NCBI GenBank assembly: GCA_036376135.1
Contig: DASVAW010000085.1
Span: 1-64,000 of the forward strand
Length of the DNA: 64,000 bases
Source: Candidatus Polarisedimenticolaceae bacterium
GTDB taxonomy: Bacteria; Acidobacteriota; Polarisedimenticolia; Polarisedimenticolales; DASRJG01
Reading direction: 5' to 3'
Positions 53,371 to 62,445 of this stretch are shown here, in pieces (positions within the stretch are counted from its first letter, which is position 1; each line of letters begins with the position of its first letter). A model generated the notes under the pieces. The model made no database searches and was not told the DNA's origin. It saw nothing but the letters and a program-made list of their open reading frames with translations. The translations under genes were made by a program, and so were the position numbers.

Positions 53371-55548
53371 GTGTCCACCGACAAGGACCGGACCCGGCCC
53401 CTCGCTCGGTGGAAGCCCGCGGCGCTGACCGCCGCCGGGGCCGTCGTCGCTTGGTGCGCGATCGACCTCGTTCGCGAGGCGCTGCGCCCCCCGGCGCCGG
53501 TGAGCCCCACCGTCGCCGAGGCGACCTTCACCGGACTGAAGGCCTGCGCGAAATGCCACGAGAAGGAGACCAAGGCCTGGACCGGATCGCACCACGACCT
53601 CGCGATGACCGAAGCGACCGAGGGGACCGTGCGCGGCGACTTCTCCGGCGTCCGCTTCGATGGCGACGGGATGAAGGCGCGGTTCTTCCGGGAGGGGGCG
53701 AAGTTCCTCATCGAGACCGACGGGACCGACGGGAAGCCCGCCGTGTTCGAGGTCGCCTACACCTTCGGGTGGGAACCGCTGCAGCAGTACCTGATTCGTT
53801 TCCCCGGAGGCCGGTTGCAGGCGTTCTCGGTCGCGTGGGACGTGAACGCCGGGCGCTGGTTCTTCCTCTACCCCGGAAGGAAAATCGAGCGCGACGACTG
53901 GCTCCACTGGACGCGCAACGGCCAGAACTGGAACGGCATGTGCGCGGAGTGCCATTCGACCAACCTCGTGAAGGGGTTCGACCCGCAGGCCGGCAGCTAC
54001 ACCACGCGCTGGTCGGAGATCGACGTGAGCTGCGAGGCCTGCCACGGCCCCGGGTCGCGACACGTGGCGTGGGCCGAGATCCCGCCGATGGGTCGCCTCC
54101 CGATCGTGGACACCGGGCTCGTGATGAAGACGTCGTCGATCACGAACCGCGCGCTCGTCGAGTTGTGCGCCCCCTGCCATGCGCGCCGCACCGAGCTCGG
54201 CGACTACGACCACCGGCGCTCGGAGCTGCTCGACAACCACCTGCCCGCCCTGCTGGACGAGGGGCTCTACCACGCCGACGGGCAGATCCTCGAGGAGGAC
54301 TTCGAATACGGCTCGTTCCTGCAGAGCAAGATGTTCCGCATGGGGGTCCGCTGCACCGACTGCCACGACGCGCACTCGCTGAAGCTCCGCGGGGAAGGAA
54401 ACGGCGTCTGCCTTCCGTGCCACGCGGCGGCGACCTACGACGACGCGCGCCACCACTTCCACCGGGAGGCGCGTTGCGTCTCGTGTCACATGCCGACGTC
54501 GAAGTTCATGGTCGTGCATCCGCGCCACGACCACAGCATCCGGATTCCCCGCCCCGACCTGACCCGCGAGCTCGGCGTGCCGAACGCCTGCAGCGCCGCG
54601 GGGTGTCACGCGGACAAGCCGCTGTCGTGGGTCACGGCGGCGTACGACAAGTGGTACGGAACCGCGCGCAAGCCCCACTACGGGACGACGATCGAGGCGG
54701 GACGCCGCGGGGATCCCGCCGCTCAGCGGGACCTGATCGCCCTCGCGGACGATCGGCTCCAGCCGACGATCGTGCGGGCCACCGCGTTGTCGCTTCTGGG
54801 CCGATACCGCGGACCCGAGGTGACCGCCGCGTTCCGGAGCGCGCTCGTCGACGAGGAACCGCTGATCCGTCGCACCGCCGTGGCGCAGGCCCCGATCGCC
54901 GACGAGGCGGAGCGCGTCTCCCGGCTCGCGCCCCTTCTTTCCGATCCCCTTCGCGCCGTCCGCCTCGAGACGGCGCTCGCCCTCGCCGGGACTCCCTCCG
55001 CCTCGCTGAAACCCCACCAGCGGGACGCGTTGGCGACCGCGGTCGCCGACTACGTGAAGGCGATGGAGTACGGGCTCGACTTCTCGCACGCGGGACACAA
55101 CCTCGGCCTTCTCTTCGAGCGGCTCGGCGACCCGGTGAGGGCGGAGGCCTACTACCGCAGTGCGATCGCCGTCGACGACCGTTGGCCGCCGCCCGCGGGA
55201 AACCTCGCGATCCTGCTCGCCCGCCGGGGGAGATCCGCCGAGGCGGAGACGCTCCTGCGCGGGATCCTCGCCACGCACCCGGACCTGGCCGAGGTGACCT
55301 ACTCCCTCGGCCTGCTCGTGGCCGAGACGGGGACGATCGAGGAGGCGGCGACGCTTCTGGCCCGGGCCGCGAACGGGATGCCGGGGAACGCCCGCGCGGC
55401 CTACAACGCGGGGCTCGCGCTCGCGCAGGCGGGGCGCGACGCGCAGGCCGAGGGAATGCTGCGACGGGCGGTCGAGCTCGAGCCCGCCGACCCCGACGCC
55501 CGCGCCGCGCTCGCGGACTTCCTCGTGAAGCGAGGACGCACGCCGTGA
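53371..55548 (+). CDS. octahaem cytochrome c with HEAT and TPR repeats
   Basis: 725 aa from a GTG. A membrane anchor (about 17-32) leads to a periplasmic part with eight haem-c motifs: CAKCH (59), CAECH (191), CEACH (221), CAPCH (266), CTDCH (328), CLPCH (347), CVSCH (369) and a CX4CH (CSAAGCH, 407). The spacing resembles cytochrome c554/NapC-type decahaem relatives. Residues 440-540 look like HEAT repeats and 560-715 are TPR repeats. It probably moves electrons in the periplasm while docking a partner through the TPR half. The substrate is unknown. Confidence 0.9.
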   Translation: MSTDKDRTRPLARWKPAALTAAGAVVAWCAIDLVREALRPPAPVSPTVAEATFTGLKACAKCHEKETKAWTGSHHDLAMTEATEGTVRGDFSGVRFDGDGMKARFFREGAKFLIETDGTDGKPAVFEVAYTFGWEPLQQYLIRFPGGRLQAFSVAWDVNAGRWFFLYPGRKIERDDWLHWTRNGQNWNGMCAECHSTNLVKGFDPQAGSYTTRWSEIDVSCEACHGPGSRHVAWAEIPPMGRLPIVDTGLVMKTSSITNRALVELCAPCHARRTELGDYDHRRSELLDNHLPALLDEGLYHADGQILEEDFEYGSFLQSKMFRMGVRCTDCHDAHSLKLRGEGNGVCLPCHAAATYDDARHHFHREARCVSCHMPTSKFMVVHPRHDHSIRIPRPDLTRELGVPNACSAAGCHADKPLSWVTAAYDKWYGTARKPHYGTTIEAGRRGDPAAQRDLIALADDRLQPTIVRATALSLLGRYRGPEVTAAFRSALVDEEPLIRRTAVAQAPIADEAERVSRLAPLLSDPLRAVRLETALALAGTPSASLKPHQRDALATAVADYVKAMEYGLDFSHAGHNLGLLFERLGDPVRAEAYYRSAIAVDDRWPPPAGNLAILLARRGRSAEAETLLRGILATHPDLAEVTYSLGLLVAETGTIEEAATLLARAANGMPGNARAAYNAGLALAQAGRDAQAEGMLRRAVELEPADPDARAALADFLVKRGRTP

Positions 55549-55609
55549 GAATTCGGGTGCGTTTCGCCTCACTGCGGTGCGAGAATCGCGGAATCCAAGG
55601 AGGATCGCA

Positions 55610-57550
55610 GTGAGGAGAATGCCAGCCGGTCTTGCGAGCGTTGTGTTCGCTTCCGTGGTTTTCGCGGGGCCGGCGGCGCGGGCCGAGGAGGGCGTGACCT
55701 CCGACGTCGGCACCCTCGACAAGGCGACCGCGGAGCGCGCCTCCAGGAAGCCGCCCTACTCTCCGTACGCGGGGCGCAACTACCCCACGCGACCGTTCTT
55801 CGGCGACACGCACCTCCATACGGGTTACTCGATGGACGCCGGCGCCTTCGGAGCCCGACTCGGTCCGCGCGATGCCTACCGACTGGCGCGGGGCGAGGAG
55901 ATCCAGGCGTCGAGCGGGCAGCCGGTCAGGCTGTCGCGCCCTCTCGACTTCCTCGTGGTCGCGGACCACTCGGACAACATGGGGTTCTTCCCGGACCTCT
56001 TCGCCGGGAATCCCCAGATCCTCGCCCACCCGACCGGCCGAAAGTGGTACGAGATGATCCAGGCGGGGAAGGGCGCGGACGCCGCGATCGAGATCATCAT
56101 CGCCTTCTCCCAGGGGACCTTCCCGAAGGAGATCATGTATTTCCCCGGTACGAAGGCCTTCCGGTCGGCGTGGCGCGAGACGATCAAGGCCGCGGAGGAA
56201 GCGAACGAGCCCGGCCGGTTCACCGCGTTCATCGGGTTCGAGTGGACGTCGAACACGGGCGGGAACAACCTGCACCGGAACGTGATCTTCCGCGACGACG
56301 CCACCAAGGCCTCGCTCGTCGAGCCGTACACCGTGTATCCCCCCTTCGGAAGCGACAACCCGCGCGAGCTCTGGAAGTACATGGCGGCGTACGAGGACAA
56401 GACCGGCGGCGAGCTGCTGGCGATCGCCCACAACGGGAATCTCAGCAACGGACGGATGTTCCCGATCATCGAGCCCGGGACCGGGAAGAAGATCGACGTC
56501 GAGTACGCGAAGACGCGCGCGAAGTGGGAGCGCCTCTACGAGGCCACCCAGATCAAGGGCGACGGCGAGGCGCATCCGTTCCTGTCCCCCAACGACGAGT
56601 TCGCCGACTACGAGACCTGGGACAAGGGGAACCTCGACCTCAGCGAGCTCAAGAAGCCGGAGATGCTCGAGTTCGAGTACGCGCGCGCGGCGCTGAAGAA
56701 CGGCCTGAAGCTCGAGAAGGAGCTCGGGACCAATCCCTTCAAGTTCGGGATGATCGGCTCGACGGACGCCCACACGGGACTTTCCGCCGTGGAGGAAGAC
56801 AACTTCTTCGGGAAGACCTCCTCTTCCGAGCCGAGCCCGGAGCGGGCGGCCCATCCGTTCGTGAAGACGGCCAACGCCACCATCATGACCTGGGAGACGA
56901 CCGCATCGGGTTACGCGGCCGTCTGGGCGACGGAGAACACGCGCGAGGCGATCTTCGACGCGATGTACCGGCGGGAAACGTACGCGACGACCGGCCCGCG
57001 CATGATCGTGCGCCTGTTCGGCGGCTTCGACTTCGAGGCGAAGGACGCAGCGAACCGCATGCCGGCGCAGGTCGGCTACACCAAGGGTGTCCCGATGGGA
57101 GGCGATCTCAAGGCCGCGCCGGCCGGCAAGGCCCCGACCTTCCTCGTCGCCGCCCTGAAGGACCCGATCGGCGCGAATCTCGACCGGTACCAGATCGTCA
57201 AGGGCTGGATGGACGCCAAGGGTTCGCTGCACGAGAAGGTCTACGACGTCGCCTGGTCGGGAGGCCGGAAGCCCGGCGCCGACGGAAAGCTCCCGCCGGT
57301 CGGGACGACCGTCGACGTGGCCAACGCGTCCTGGACGAACACCATCGGCGCCCCCGAGTTGGCCGCCGTCTGGAAGGACCCCGACTTCGACCCGAAGGTC
57401 CCGGCGTTCTACTACGGACGCGTGATCGAGATTCCGACGCCGCGCTGGACGGCGTACGACGCGAAGAAGTACGGGCTCACGCTTCCCAAGGAAGTGCCGA
57501 TGACGACGACGGAGCGCGCGTACACCTCGCCGATTTGGTACACGCCCTGA
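55610..57550 (+). CDS. DUF3604 secreted PHP-type metalloenzyme (copy 1)
   Basis: 646 aa from a GTG with AAGGAGGAT upstream; an ATG three codons later is an alternative. After the signal peptide, the PHP-like metal ligands appear as GDTHLHT (His68 and His70), VVADHSDN, IAHNGN and STDAHTG. The end TTTERAYTSPIWYTP is identical in copy 2. DUF3604 proteins are secreted and often next to sulfatases or HupE genes; the reaction is unknown. The gene lies between the octahaem cytochrome and its paralogue with 61- and 14-nt gaps. Confidence 0.9.
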   Translation: MRRMPAGLASVVFASVVFAGPAARAEEGVTSDVGTLDKATAERASRKPPYSPYAGRNYPTRPFFGDTHLHTGYSMDAGAFGARLGPRDAYRLARGEEIQASSGQPVRLSRPLDFLVVADHSDNMGFFPDLFAGNPQILAHPTGRKWYEMIQAGKGADAAIEIIIAFSQGTFPKEIMYFPGTKAFRSAWRETIKAAEEANEPGRFTAFIGFEWTSNTGGNNLHRNVIFRDDATKASLVEPYTVYPPFGSDNPRELWKYMAAYEDKTGGELLAIAHNGNLSNGRMFPIIEPGTGKKIDVEYAKTRAKWERLYEATQIKGDGEAHPFLSPNDEFADYETWDKGNLDLSELKKPEMLEFEYARAALKNGLKLEKELGTNPFKFGMIGSTDAHTGLSAVEEDNFFGKTSSSEPSPERAAHPFVKTANATIMTWETTASGYAAVWATENTREAIFDAMYRRETYATTGPRMIVRLFGGFDFEAKDAANRMPAQVGYTKGVPMGGDLKAAPAGKAPTFLVAALKDPIGANLDRYQIVKGWMDAKGSLHEKVYDVAWSGGRKPGADGKLPPVGTTVDVANASWTNTIGAPELAAVWKDPDFDPKVPAFYYGRVIEIPTPRWTAYDAKKYGLTLPKEVPMTTTERAYTSPIWYTP

Positions 57551-57564
57551 CGGAGGCCCACGAG

Positions 57565-59475
57565 ATGCTCGAGTTCCGATCCGGATTCGCAATCGTTCTT
57601 CTGGCCGTGGCCACGGGAGCCGGCGCTCCGCTGGCCCAGGAAGAGGCGCCGACACGAGAGCAGCTGGACGCGACGATCGCGAAGCGGAACTACTCCCCCT
57701 ACGCGGGGATGGAGTACCCGACGCGGGTCCTGTGGGGAGACACCCACCTCCACACCTCGATCTCCGTCGACGCGGGGGCGGCGGGCTGTCGCCTCGGGCC
57801 GGAGGAGGCCTACCGGTTCGCGCGAGGCGAGCAGATCACGACCTCGACGGGGCAGTTCGCGCGGCTGTCCCGGCCTCTGGATTTCCTGGTCGTGGCCGAT
57901 CATTCCGAGATGCTCGGCCTGATGCCCCAGTTGCTGAAGGGCGACCCGGACATCCTGGCGACGGAGCAGGGGCGCTCGTGGTTCGAGAAGATCCGCAAGG
58001 GCGGCGACGACGCCATGGCCGCGGTGCTCGAGATCACGCGCAGCCTCGGCGAGAAGAAGGCCCCGATCGAGAACCCGCAGGCGGTCCGCTCCGCGTGGCG
58101 GGCGAACAACGTCGCCGCGGAGAAGTACAACGAGCCGGGGAGGTTCACCGCGTTCATCGGCTACGAGTGGACGTCGATCCCCGACGGGAACAACCTCCAT
58201 CGCGTCGTCGTCTTCCGCGACGGCGCCGACAAGGCCGACCGGGTGCTCCCGTACACCCAGTACGACAGTCCGAACGCCGAGGACCTCTGGAAGTGGATGG
58301 CCGCGTACGAGAAGGAGACGGGGGGAGAGCTCCTCGCCATTCCGCACAACGGCAACGTGAGCAACGGCCTGATGTTCTCGGACGTCGACTACGTCGGAAA
58401 GCCCCTCACGCGGGAATACGCCCTCGAGCGCGCGCGCCGCGAGCCCCTGATCGAGGTCACCCAGCAGAAGGGAGACAGCGAGACCCATCCGTTCCTCTCC
58501 CCCAACGACGAGTTCGCCGACTTCGAGCGCTGGGACCGGATGAACCTGAACGGGCTGGCGCTGCACACCCCGGACATGTTCGCCAAGGAGTACGCCCGGG
58601 CGGCGCTCGCCCGCGGACTCGCGTTCGAGGAGAAGCTCGGGACGAACCCGTTCAAGTTCGGGATGATCGGCTCGACGGACTCCCACGCCGGGATCCCGGC
58701 CGTGGAGGAGGACAACTACTTCGGGAAGGTCTCCCTCCTCGAGCCGAACCCGCACCGCTGGCAGCACGTGTCGATCACCTACAAGCCCGACCCGACGAAA
58801 AACGTGATCGGCTGGGAGATGCTCGCGTCCGGTTACGCGGGGGTCTGGGCGAAGGAGAACACCCGCGAGTCGATCTTCGACGCGATGAAGCGCAAGGAGG
58901 TCTACGCGACCACGGGATCGCGGATGCTCGTGCGCTTCTTCGGCGGATGGAGCTTCGAGGCGAAGGACGCCCTCACCCGCCAGCCCGCGGCTTCGGGGTA
59001 CGAGAAGGGGGTGCCGATGGGCGGCGACCTGCGGAACGCCCCCGCGGGCAGGGCGCCGACGTTCCTCGTCGCCGCCGCGAAGGACCCGCTTTCGGGGAAC
59101 CTCGACCGGATCCAGATCGTGAAGGGCTGGCTCGACCCCGCCAAGGGCCCGCAGGAGCGCGTCTACGACGTCGCCTGGAGCGACGGCCGCAAGCCCGACC
59201 CGAAGACCGGCAAGCTCCCCGCGGTCGGGAACACCGTCGACGTCCCGAGCGCCACGTGGACGAACACGATCGGCGCGCCGGAGCTCATCACGGTCTGGAA
59301 GGACCCCGAGTTCGACCCGAAGCTGCGGGCCTTCTACTACGCCCGCGTGATCGAGATCCCCACCCCCCGGTGGACCGCCTACGACGCCAGACGCTTCGGG
59401 ATCCGCATGGATCCGAAGGTGCCGATGACGACGACCGAACGCGCGTACACGTCGCCGATCTGGTACACGCCGTAG
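57565..59475 (+). CDS. DUF3604 secreted PHP-type metalloenzyme (copy 2)
   Basis: 636 aa. A signal peptide (1-24) is followed by the same ligands as copy 1: GDTHLHTS (His61 and His63), VVADHSEM, IPHNGN and STDSHAG. The central FLSPNDEFADFERWD and KLGTNPFKFGMIGSTDSH and the last 15 residues are nearly the same. It is clearly a tandem duplicate of copy 1, with enough change elsewhere to suggest separate substrates or a heteromer. It precedes the parvulin gene by 7 nt. Confidence 0.9.
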   Translation: MLEFRSGFAIVLLAVATGAGAPLAQEEAPTREQLDATIAKRNYSPYAGMEYPTRVLWGDTHLHTSISVDAGAAGCRLGPEEAYRFARGEQITTSTGQFARLSRPLDFLVVADHSEMLGLMPQLLKGDPDILATEQGRSWFEKIRKGGDDAMAAVLEITRSLGEKKAPIENPQAVRSAWRANNVAAEKYNEPGRFTAFIGYEWTSIPDGNNLHRVVVFRDGADKADRVLPYTQYDSPNAEDLWKWMAAYEKETGGELLAIPHNGNVSNGLMFSDVDYVGKPLTREYALERARREPLIEVTQQKGDSETHPFLSPNDEFADFERWDRMNLNGLALHTPDMFAKEYARAALARGLAFEEKLGTNPFKFGMIGSTDSHAGIPAVEEDNYFGKVSLLEPNPHRWQHVSITYKPDPTKNVIGWEMLASGYAGVWAKENTRESIFDAMKRKEVYATTGSRMLVRFFGGWSFEAKDALTRQPAASGYEKGVPMGGDLRNAPAGRAPTFLVAAAKDPLSGNLDRIQIVKGWLDPAKGPQERVYDVAWSDGRKPDPKTGKLPAVGNTVDVPSATWTNTIGAPELITVWKDPEFDPKLRAFYYARVIEIPTPRWTAYDARRFGIRMDPKVPMTTTERAYTSPIWYTP

Positions 59476-59482
59476 GGGTCGA

Positions 59483-60295
59483 TTGAAGTCCTTTCTCCGG
59501 GAGCCCCTCGTCCACTTCCTCGCGCTCGGCGCCGCGCTGTTCCTCTATTTCCACTGGAGCGGCGGCGCCGGAGCGGGGTCGGGGCGGATCGTCCTCACCT
59601 CGGGGCAGATCGATCACCTCGCCGCGGGGTTCGCGAAGGTCTGGCAGCGGCCGCCCACCGAAGCCGAGCTCAAGGGGCTCGTCGACGACTGGGTGCGGGA
59701 GGAGATCGCGGTCCGCGAGGCGACGGCCGCCGGCCTCGATCGGGACGACACGATCGTGCGGCGACGCCTTCGGCAGAAGCTCGAGTTCGTCGCCGAGGAC
59801 GTCGCCGCCGCCGTACCCCCGACCGAAGCCGAGCTCCAGGCGTGGCTCGACGCGCACCCCGACGCATTCCGGCGCGAGCCGGAGACGGCCTTCGAGCAGA
59901 TCTACTTCCGGGAGGAGCGATCCGCCCGCGCCGCCCTCGAGGCCGTCCGGCGGGGGGGCGACCGGGAACGGTTCGGCGACCCGACGCTGCTCCCGGCGGA
60001 AATGGAACGCTCCGCGCGCGCGGTCGTGGCGTCGGTGTTCGGACCGGAATTCGCCGCCGCCGTCGAGTCGCTCCCGGAAGGAGCCTGGTCGGGACCGATC
60101 GCGTCGTCCTACGGGTGGCACCTCGTGTTCGTCCGCGAGCGGATCGCCGGCTCCCTCCCGGCGCTCCCCGGGATCCGCGCGGAGGTCGAGCGGGAGTTCC
60201 TCGCCGACCGCCGCGTCCGCCAGCTCGACGGGATGTACGAACGACTGCTCCGGAAGTACACGGTCGTCGTCGAGAAGCGGGAATTGCGGCCGTGA
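59483..60295 (+). CDS. membrane-anchored parvulin-type peptidyl-prolyl isomerase
   Basis: 270 aa from a TTG start. An N-terminal helix (LVHFLALGAALFLYF) anchors it. A SurA-like helical arm (about 35-115) precedes the PPIC domain ending ASSYGWHLVFVRERI, where the parvulin active-site His lies. It assists folding of exported proteins, most likely the neighbouring secreted enzymes. No other good start codon is available; the ribosome site is weak. The next gene overlaps by 4 nt. Confidence 0.85.
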   Translation: MKSFLREPLVHFLALGAALFLYFHWSGGAGAGSGRIVLTSGQIDHLAAGFAKVWQRPPTEAELKGLVDDWVREEIAVREATAAGLDRDDTIVRRRLRQKLEFVAEDVAAAVPPTEAELQAWLDAHPDAFRREPETAFEQIYFREERSARAALEAVRRGGDRERFGDPTLLPAEMERSARAVVASVFGPEFAAAVESLPEGAWSGPIASSYGWHLVFVRERIAGSLPALPGIRAEVEREFLADRRVRQLDGMYERLLRKYTVVVEKRELRP

Positions 60296-61833
60296 TCCGG
60301 AGGACCCTGCTCGCGCTCGCCGTCGTCGCCACGGGAACCGCGCAGGCGCACGAGGTGAGGCCCGGCTTCCTCGAGCTGCGCGAGCGGGCGCCCGGAAGCT
60401 ACGACCTGCTCTGGAAGCGCCCGACCGGCGGCGAGGTGGAGATCCGCATCGCCCCCGTCGTCCCCGACGGCTGCACGCTCTCGAGCCCCGACCGCCAGCA
60501 GCTCACGCCGGGCGCGGTGCTCGTCCGCGGAACGCTGACGTGCGAGGGCGGGATCGCCGGAAGGTCGCTCCGCGTCGCGGGGCTGGAGACGACGGTGACG
60601 GACGTGCTCGTCCGGATCCACCACGCCGACGGCCGGCTCGAAAGCCACCTCCTCCGCCCCGCGATCCCTTCGGTGACGCTGGGCGCGCGGACCACGGGAC
60701 TCCAGCGCTCGTGGTCGTACGCGCAGCTGGGCGTGCAGCACATCCTGCTCGGCGTGGATCACCTGCTCTTCGTGCTCGGGTTGCTGCTGATCGTCTCGGA
60801 CCGCTGGATGCTGGTCAAGACGATCACCTCGTTCACCGTCGCCCACAGCCTCACGCTCGCGATCGCAACCCTCGGGTACGCCTCCGCCCCGCTGCCGCCG
60901 CTCAACGCGGCGATCGCGCTTTCGATCCTCTTCCTGGGCCCCGAGATCGTCCGCGTTTGGCGCGGCGAGACGAGCTTCACGATCCGCCACCCCTGGGTCG
61001 TCGCCTTCGCGTTCGGCCTGCTGCACGGTTTCGGGTTCGCGAGCGGCCTCTCCGCGATGGGGCTCCCGAAGGCGGAGATCCCGCTCGCGCTGCTTCTTTT
61101 CAACGTCGGCGTCGAGATCGGCCAGGTCGCGTTCGTGGCGCTCGTCCTGCTCCTCGAACGGTCCTTCCGCGCGCTCGAGATCCGCTGGGCCCGCTGGGTC
61201 GAAGCGCTCCCCGGGTACGCGGTCGGCTCGCTCGGAGCCTACTGGACGATCCAGCGGGTGGCCGCCCTGCTCACGGTGCTGTTCGTCACCTCCCCCGCGT
61301 GGGCGCACGCGCAGCAGGGGCAGGCGGCGGGGTTCGCCTCCGGGGTGGGCCATCCCCTTTCCGGGCTCGACCACGTCCTCGCGATGATCGCGGTCGGGTT
61401 GTGGGGCGCCCAGCTGGGCGCTCCCGCGATCTGGCTGCTGCCGGTGACCTTTCCGATGGTGATGGCGATCGGCGGGTTCCTCGGTCTCGTCGGGCTCCCG
61501 ATCCCCGGCGTCGAAGTCGGGATCGCGCTCTCGGCCGTGTCGCTCGGGGCGATGGTGGCGCGGGAGGCGCGACCGCGACTCGGGATCGCGGCGGCGCTCG
61601 TGGCGTTCTTCGCGATCTTCCACGGCCATGCCCACGGCACCGAGCTCCCGCCGGGCCAGAGCGGCCTCCTCTACAGCGTCGGTTTCGTGATCGCGACCGG
61701 TTGCCTGCACGCGATCGGGATCGGCATCGGACTCGTCCATCGCTGGCGGTGGGGACGCACGGCGCTGCGCGTCGCGGGGGCCGCGGTAGCCCTCGCCGGC
61801 GTCTTCTTCCTGTGGCGCGCCTTGGCATCATGA
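60292..61833 (+). CDS. fused double HupE/UreJ membrane protein
   Basis: 513 aa from a GTG overlapping the isomerase stop. The first part (1-320) is a HupE/UreJ_2 protein: a signal peptide, a periplasmic domain, then helices with QHILLGVDHLLFVLGLLL and HGFGFASGLS. It ends YAVGSLGAYWTIQRV, where HupE_2 proteins normally stop. The second part (about 330-513) is a classical HupE/UreJ domain (GVGHPLSGLDHVLAMIAVGL, FHGHAHGTELP). Between them lies VAALLTVLFVTSPAWAHAQQ, which looks like the old signal peptide of the second gene. It may import nickel, cobalt or a small molecule; the substrate is unknown. Confidence 0.9.
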   Translation: MIRRTLLALAVVATGTAQAHEVRPGFLELRERAPGSYDLLWKRPTGGEVEIRIAPVVPDGCTLSSPDRQQLTPGAVLVRGTLTCEGGIAGRSLRVAGLETTVTDVLVRIHHADGRLESHLLRPAIPSVTLGARTTGLQRSWSYAQLGVQHILLGVDHLLFVLGLLLIVSDRWMLVKTITSFTVAHSLTLAIATLGYASAPLPPLNAAIALSILFLGPEIVRVWRGETSFTIRHPWVVAFAFGLLHGFGFASGLSAMGLPKAEIPLALLLFNVGVEIGQVAFVALVLLLERSFRALEIRWARWVEALPGYAVGSLGAYWTIQRVAALLTVLFVTSPAWAHAQQGQAAGFASGVGHPLSGLDHVLAMIAVGLWGAQLGAPAIWLLPVTFPMVMAIGGFLGLVGLPIPGVEVGIALSAVSLGAMVAREARPRLGIAAALVAFFAIFHGHAHGTELPPGQSGLLYSVGFVIATGCLHAIGIGIGLVHRWRWGRTALRVAGAAVALAGVFFLWRALAS

Positions 61834-62420
61834 AGAAGGTCGTCGTCGCGACGTCGCTTCTCTTCTGGTGCGGGACCGCGCACGCGCACCTCGTGAACAC
61901 GGGGCTGGGTCCGGTCTACGACGGGGTCTCGCACCTGTTCGTGACCTTCGACGACCTGCTTCCCGTGGTGGCGATGGCGATGCTGGCGGGACTCAACGGC
62001 CCCGCCGCAGGCCGGAGGACCCTGTTCGCGCTTCCGGTCGCCTGGTTTGCCGCGGGCCTCGCCGGGCACCTCGGCGGGACGGCGTTCCTTCCGGCGGGGA
62101 TCACGTCGATCTCGTTGCTCGCGCTCGGGATCCTGACCGCGGCGGATCGACGTCTGGCTCCCGGCGTCGTCACGGCGATCGCCGCGCTGCTCGGGGCCCT
62201 GCACGGCTGGCGGAACGGGGCGGGCCTCGCCGCCGCGGGACGGGAGGCGAGCGGTCTCGTCGGGATCGCCGGCGCGGTCTTCGTGCTGACGGCGCTTCTC
62301 GGCGCGGCGATCGTGTCGCTGCGGCCTCCCTGGACGCGCATCGCGGTGCGCGCGGCGGGGAGCTGGATCGCGGCGATCGGACTGTTGTATCTGGGTTGGG
62401 CCTTGAGCGGCCGTCTATGA
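61830..62420 (+). CDS. third HupE/UreJ-like membrane protein
   Basis: 196 aa; ATG overlaps the HupE stop. A signal peptide (MKKVVVATSLLFWCGTAHAH) is followed by five or six membrane segments. VSHLFVTFDDLLPVVAMAML echoes the GVDHLLFV/GLDHVLAM helix of the fused protein, and LLGALHGWRNGAGLA echoes the HGHAHG region but lacks most of its His. This is a diverged HupE-like protein, likely part of one complex with its neighbour. No ribosome site is evident, so it is probably coupled to the upstream gene. Confidence 0.78.
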   Translation: MKKVVVATSLLFWCGTAHAHLVNTGLGPVYDGVSHLFVTFDDLLPVVAMAMLAGLNGPAAGRRTLFALPVAWFAAGLAGHLGGTAFLPAGITSISLLALGILTAADRRLAPGVVTAIAALLGALHGWRNGAGLAAAGREASGLVGIAGAVFVLTALLGAAIVSLRPPWTRIAVRAAGSWIAAIGLLYLGWALSGRL

Positions 62421-62445
62421 TGCGTTGCTTCCCGAGGAGGAATCG

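Noticed and set aside
56044-59475. 1143-residue frame starting inside DUF3604 copy 1
   Set aside because: Only the section from 57565 (copy 2, with its own signal peptide) is real.
60540-62420. A single 626-residue protein spanning both HupE genes
   Set aside because: The first two thirds are an Arg/Pro-rich off-frame reading; the real third HupE-like gene begins at 61830.
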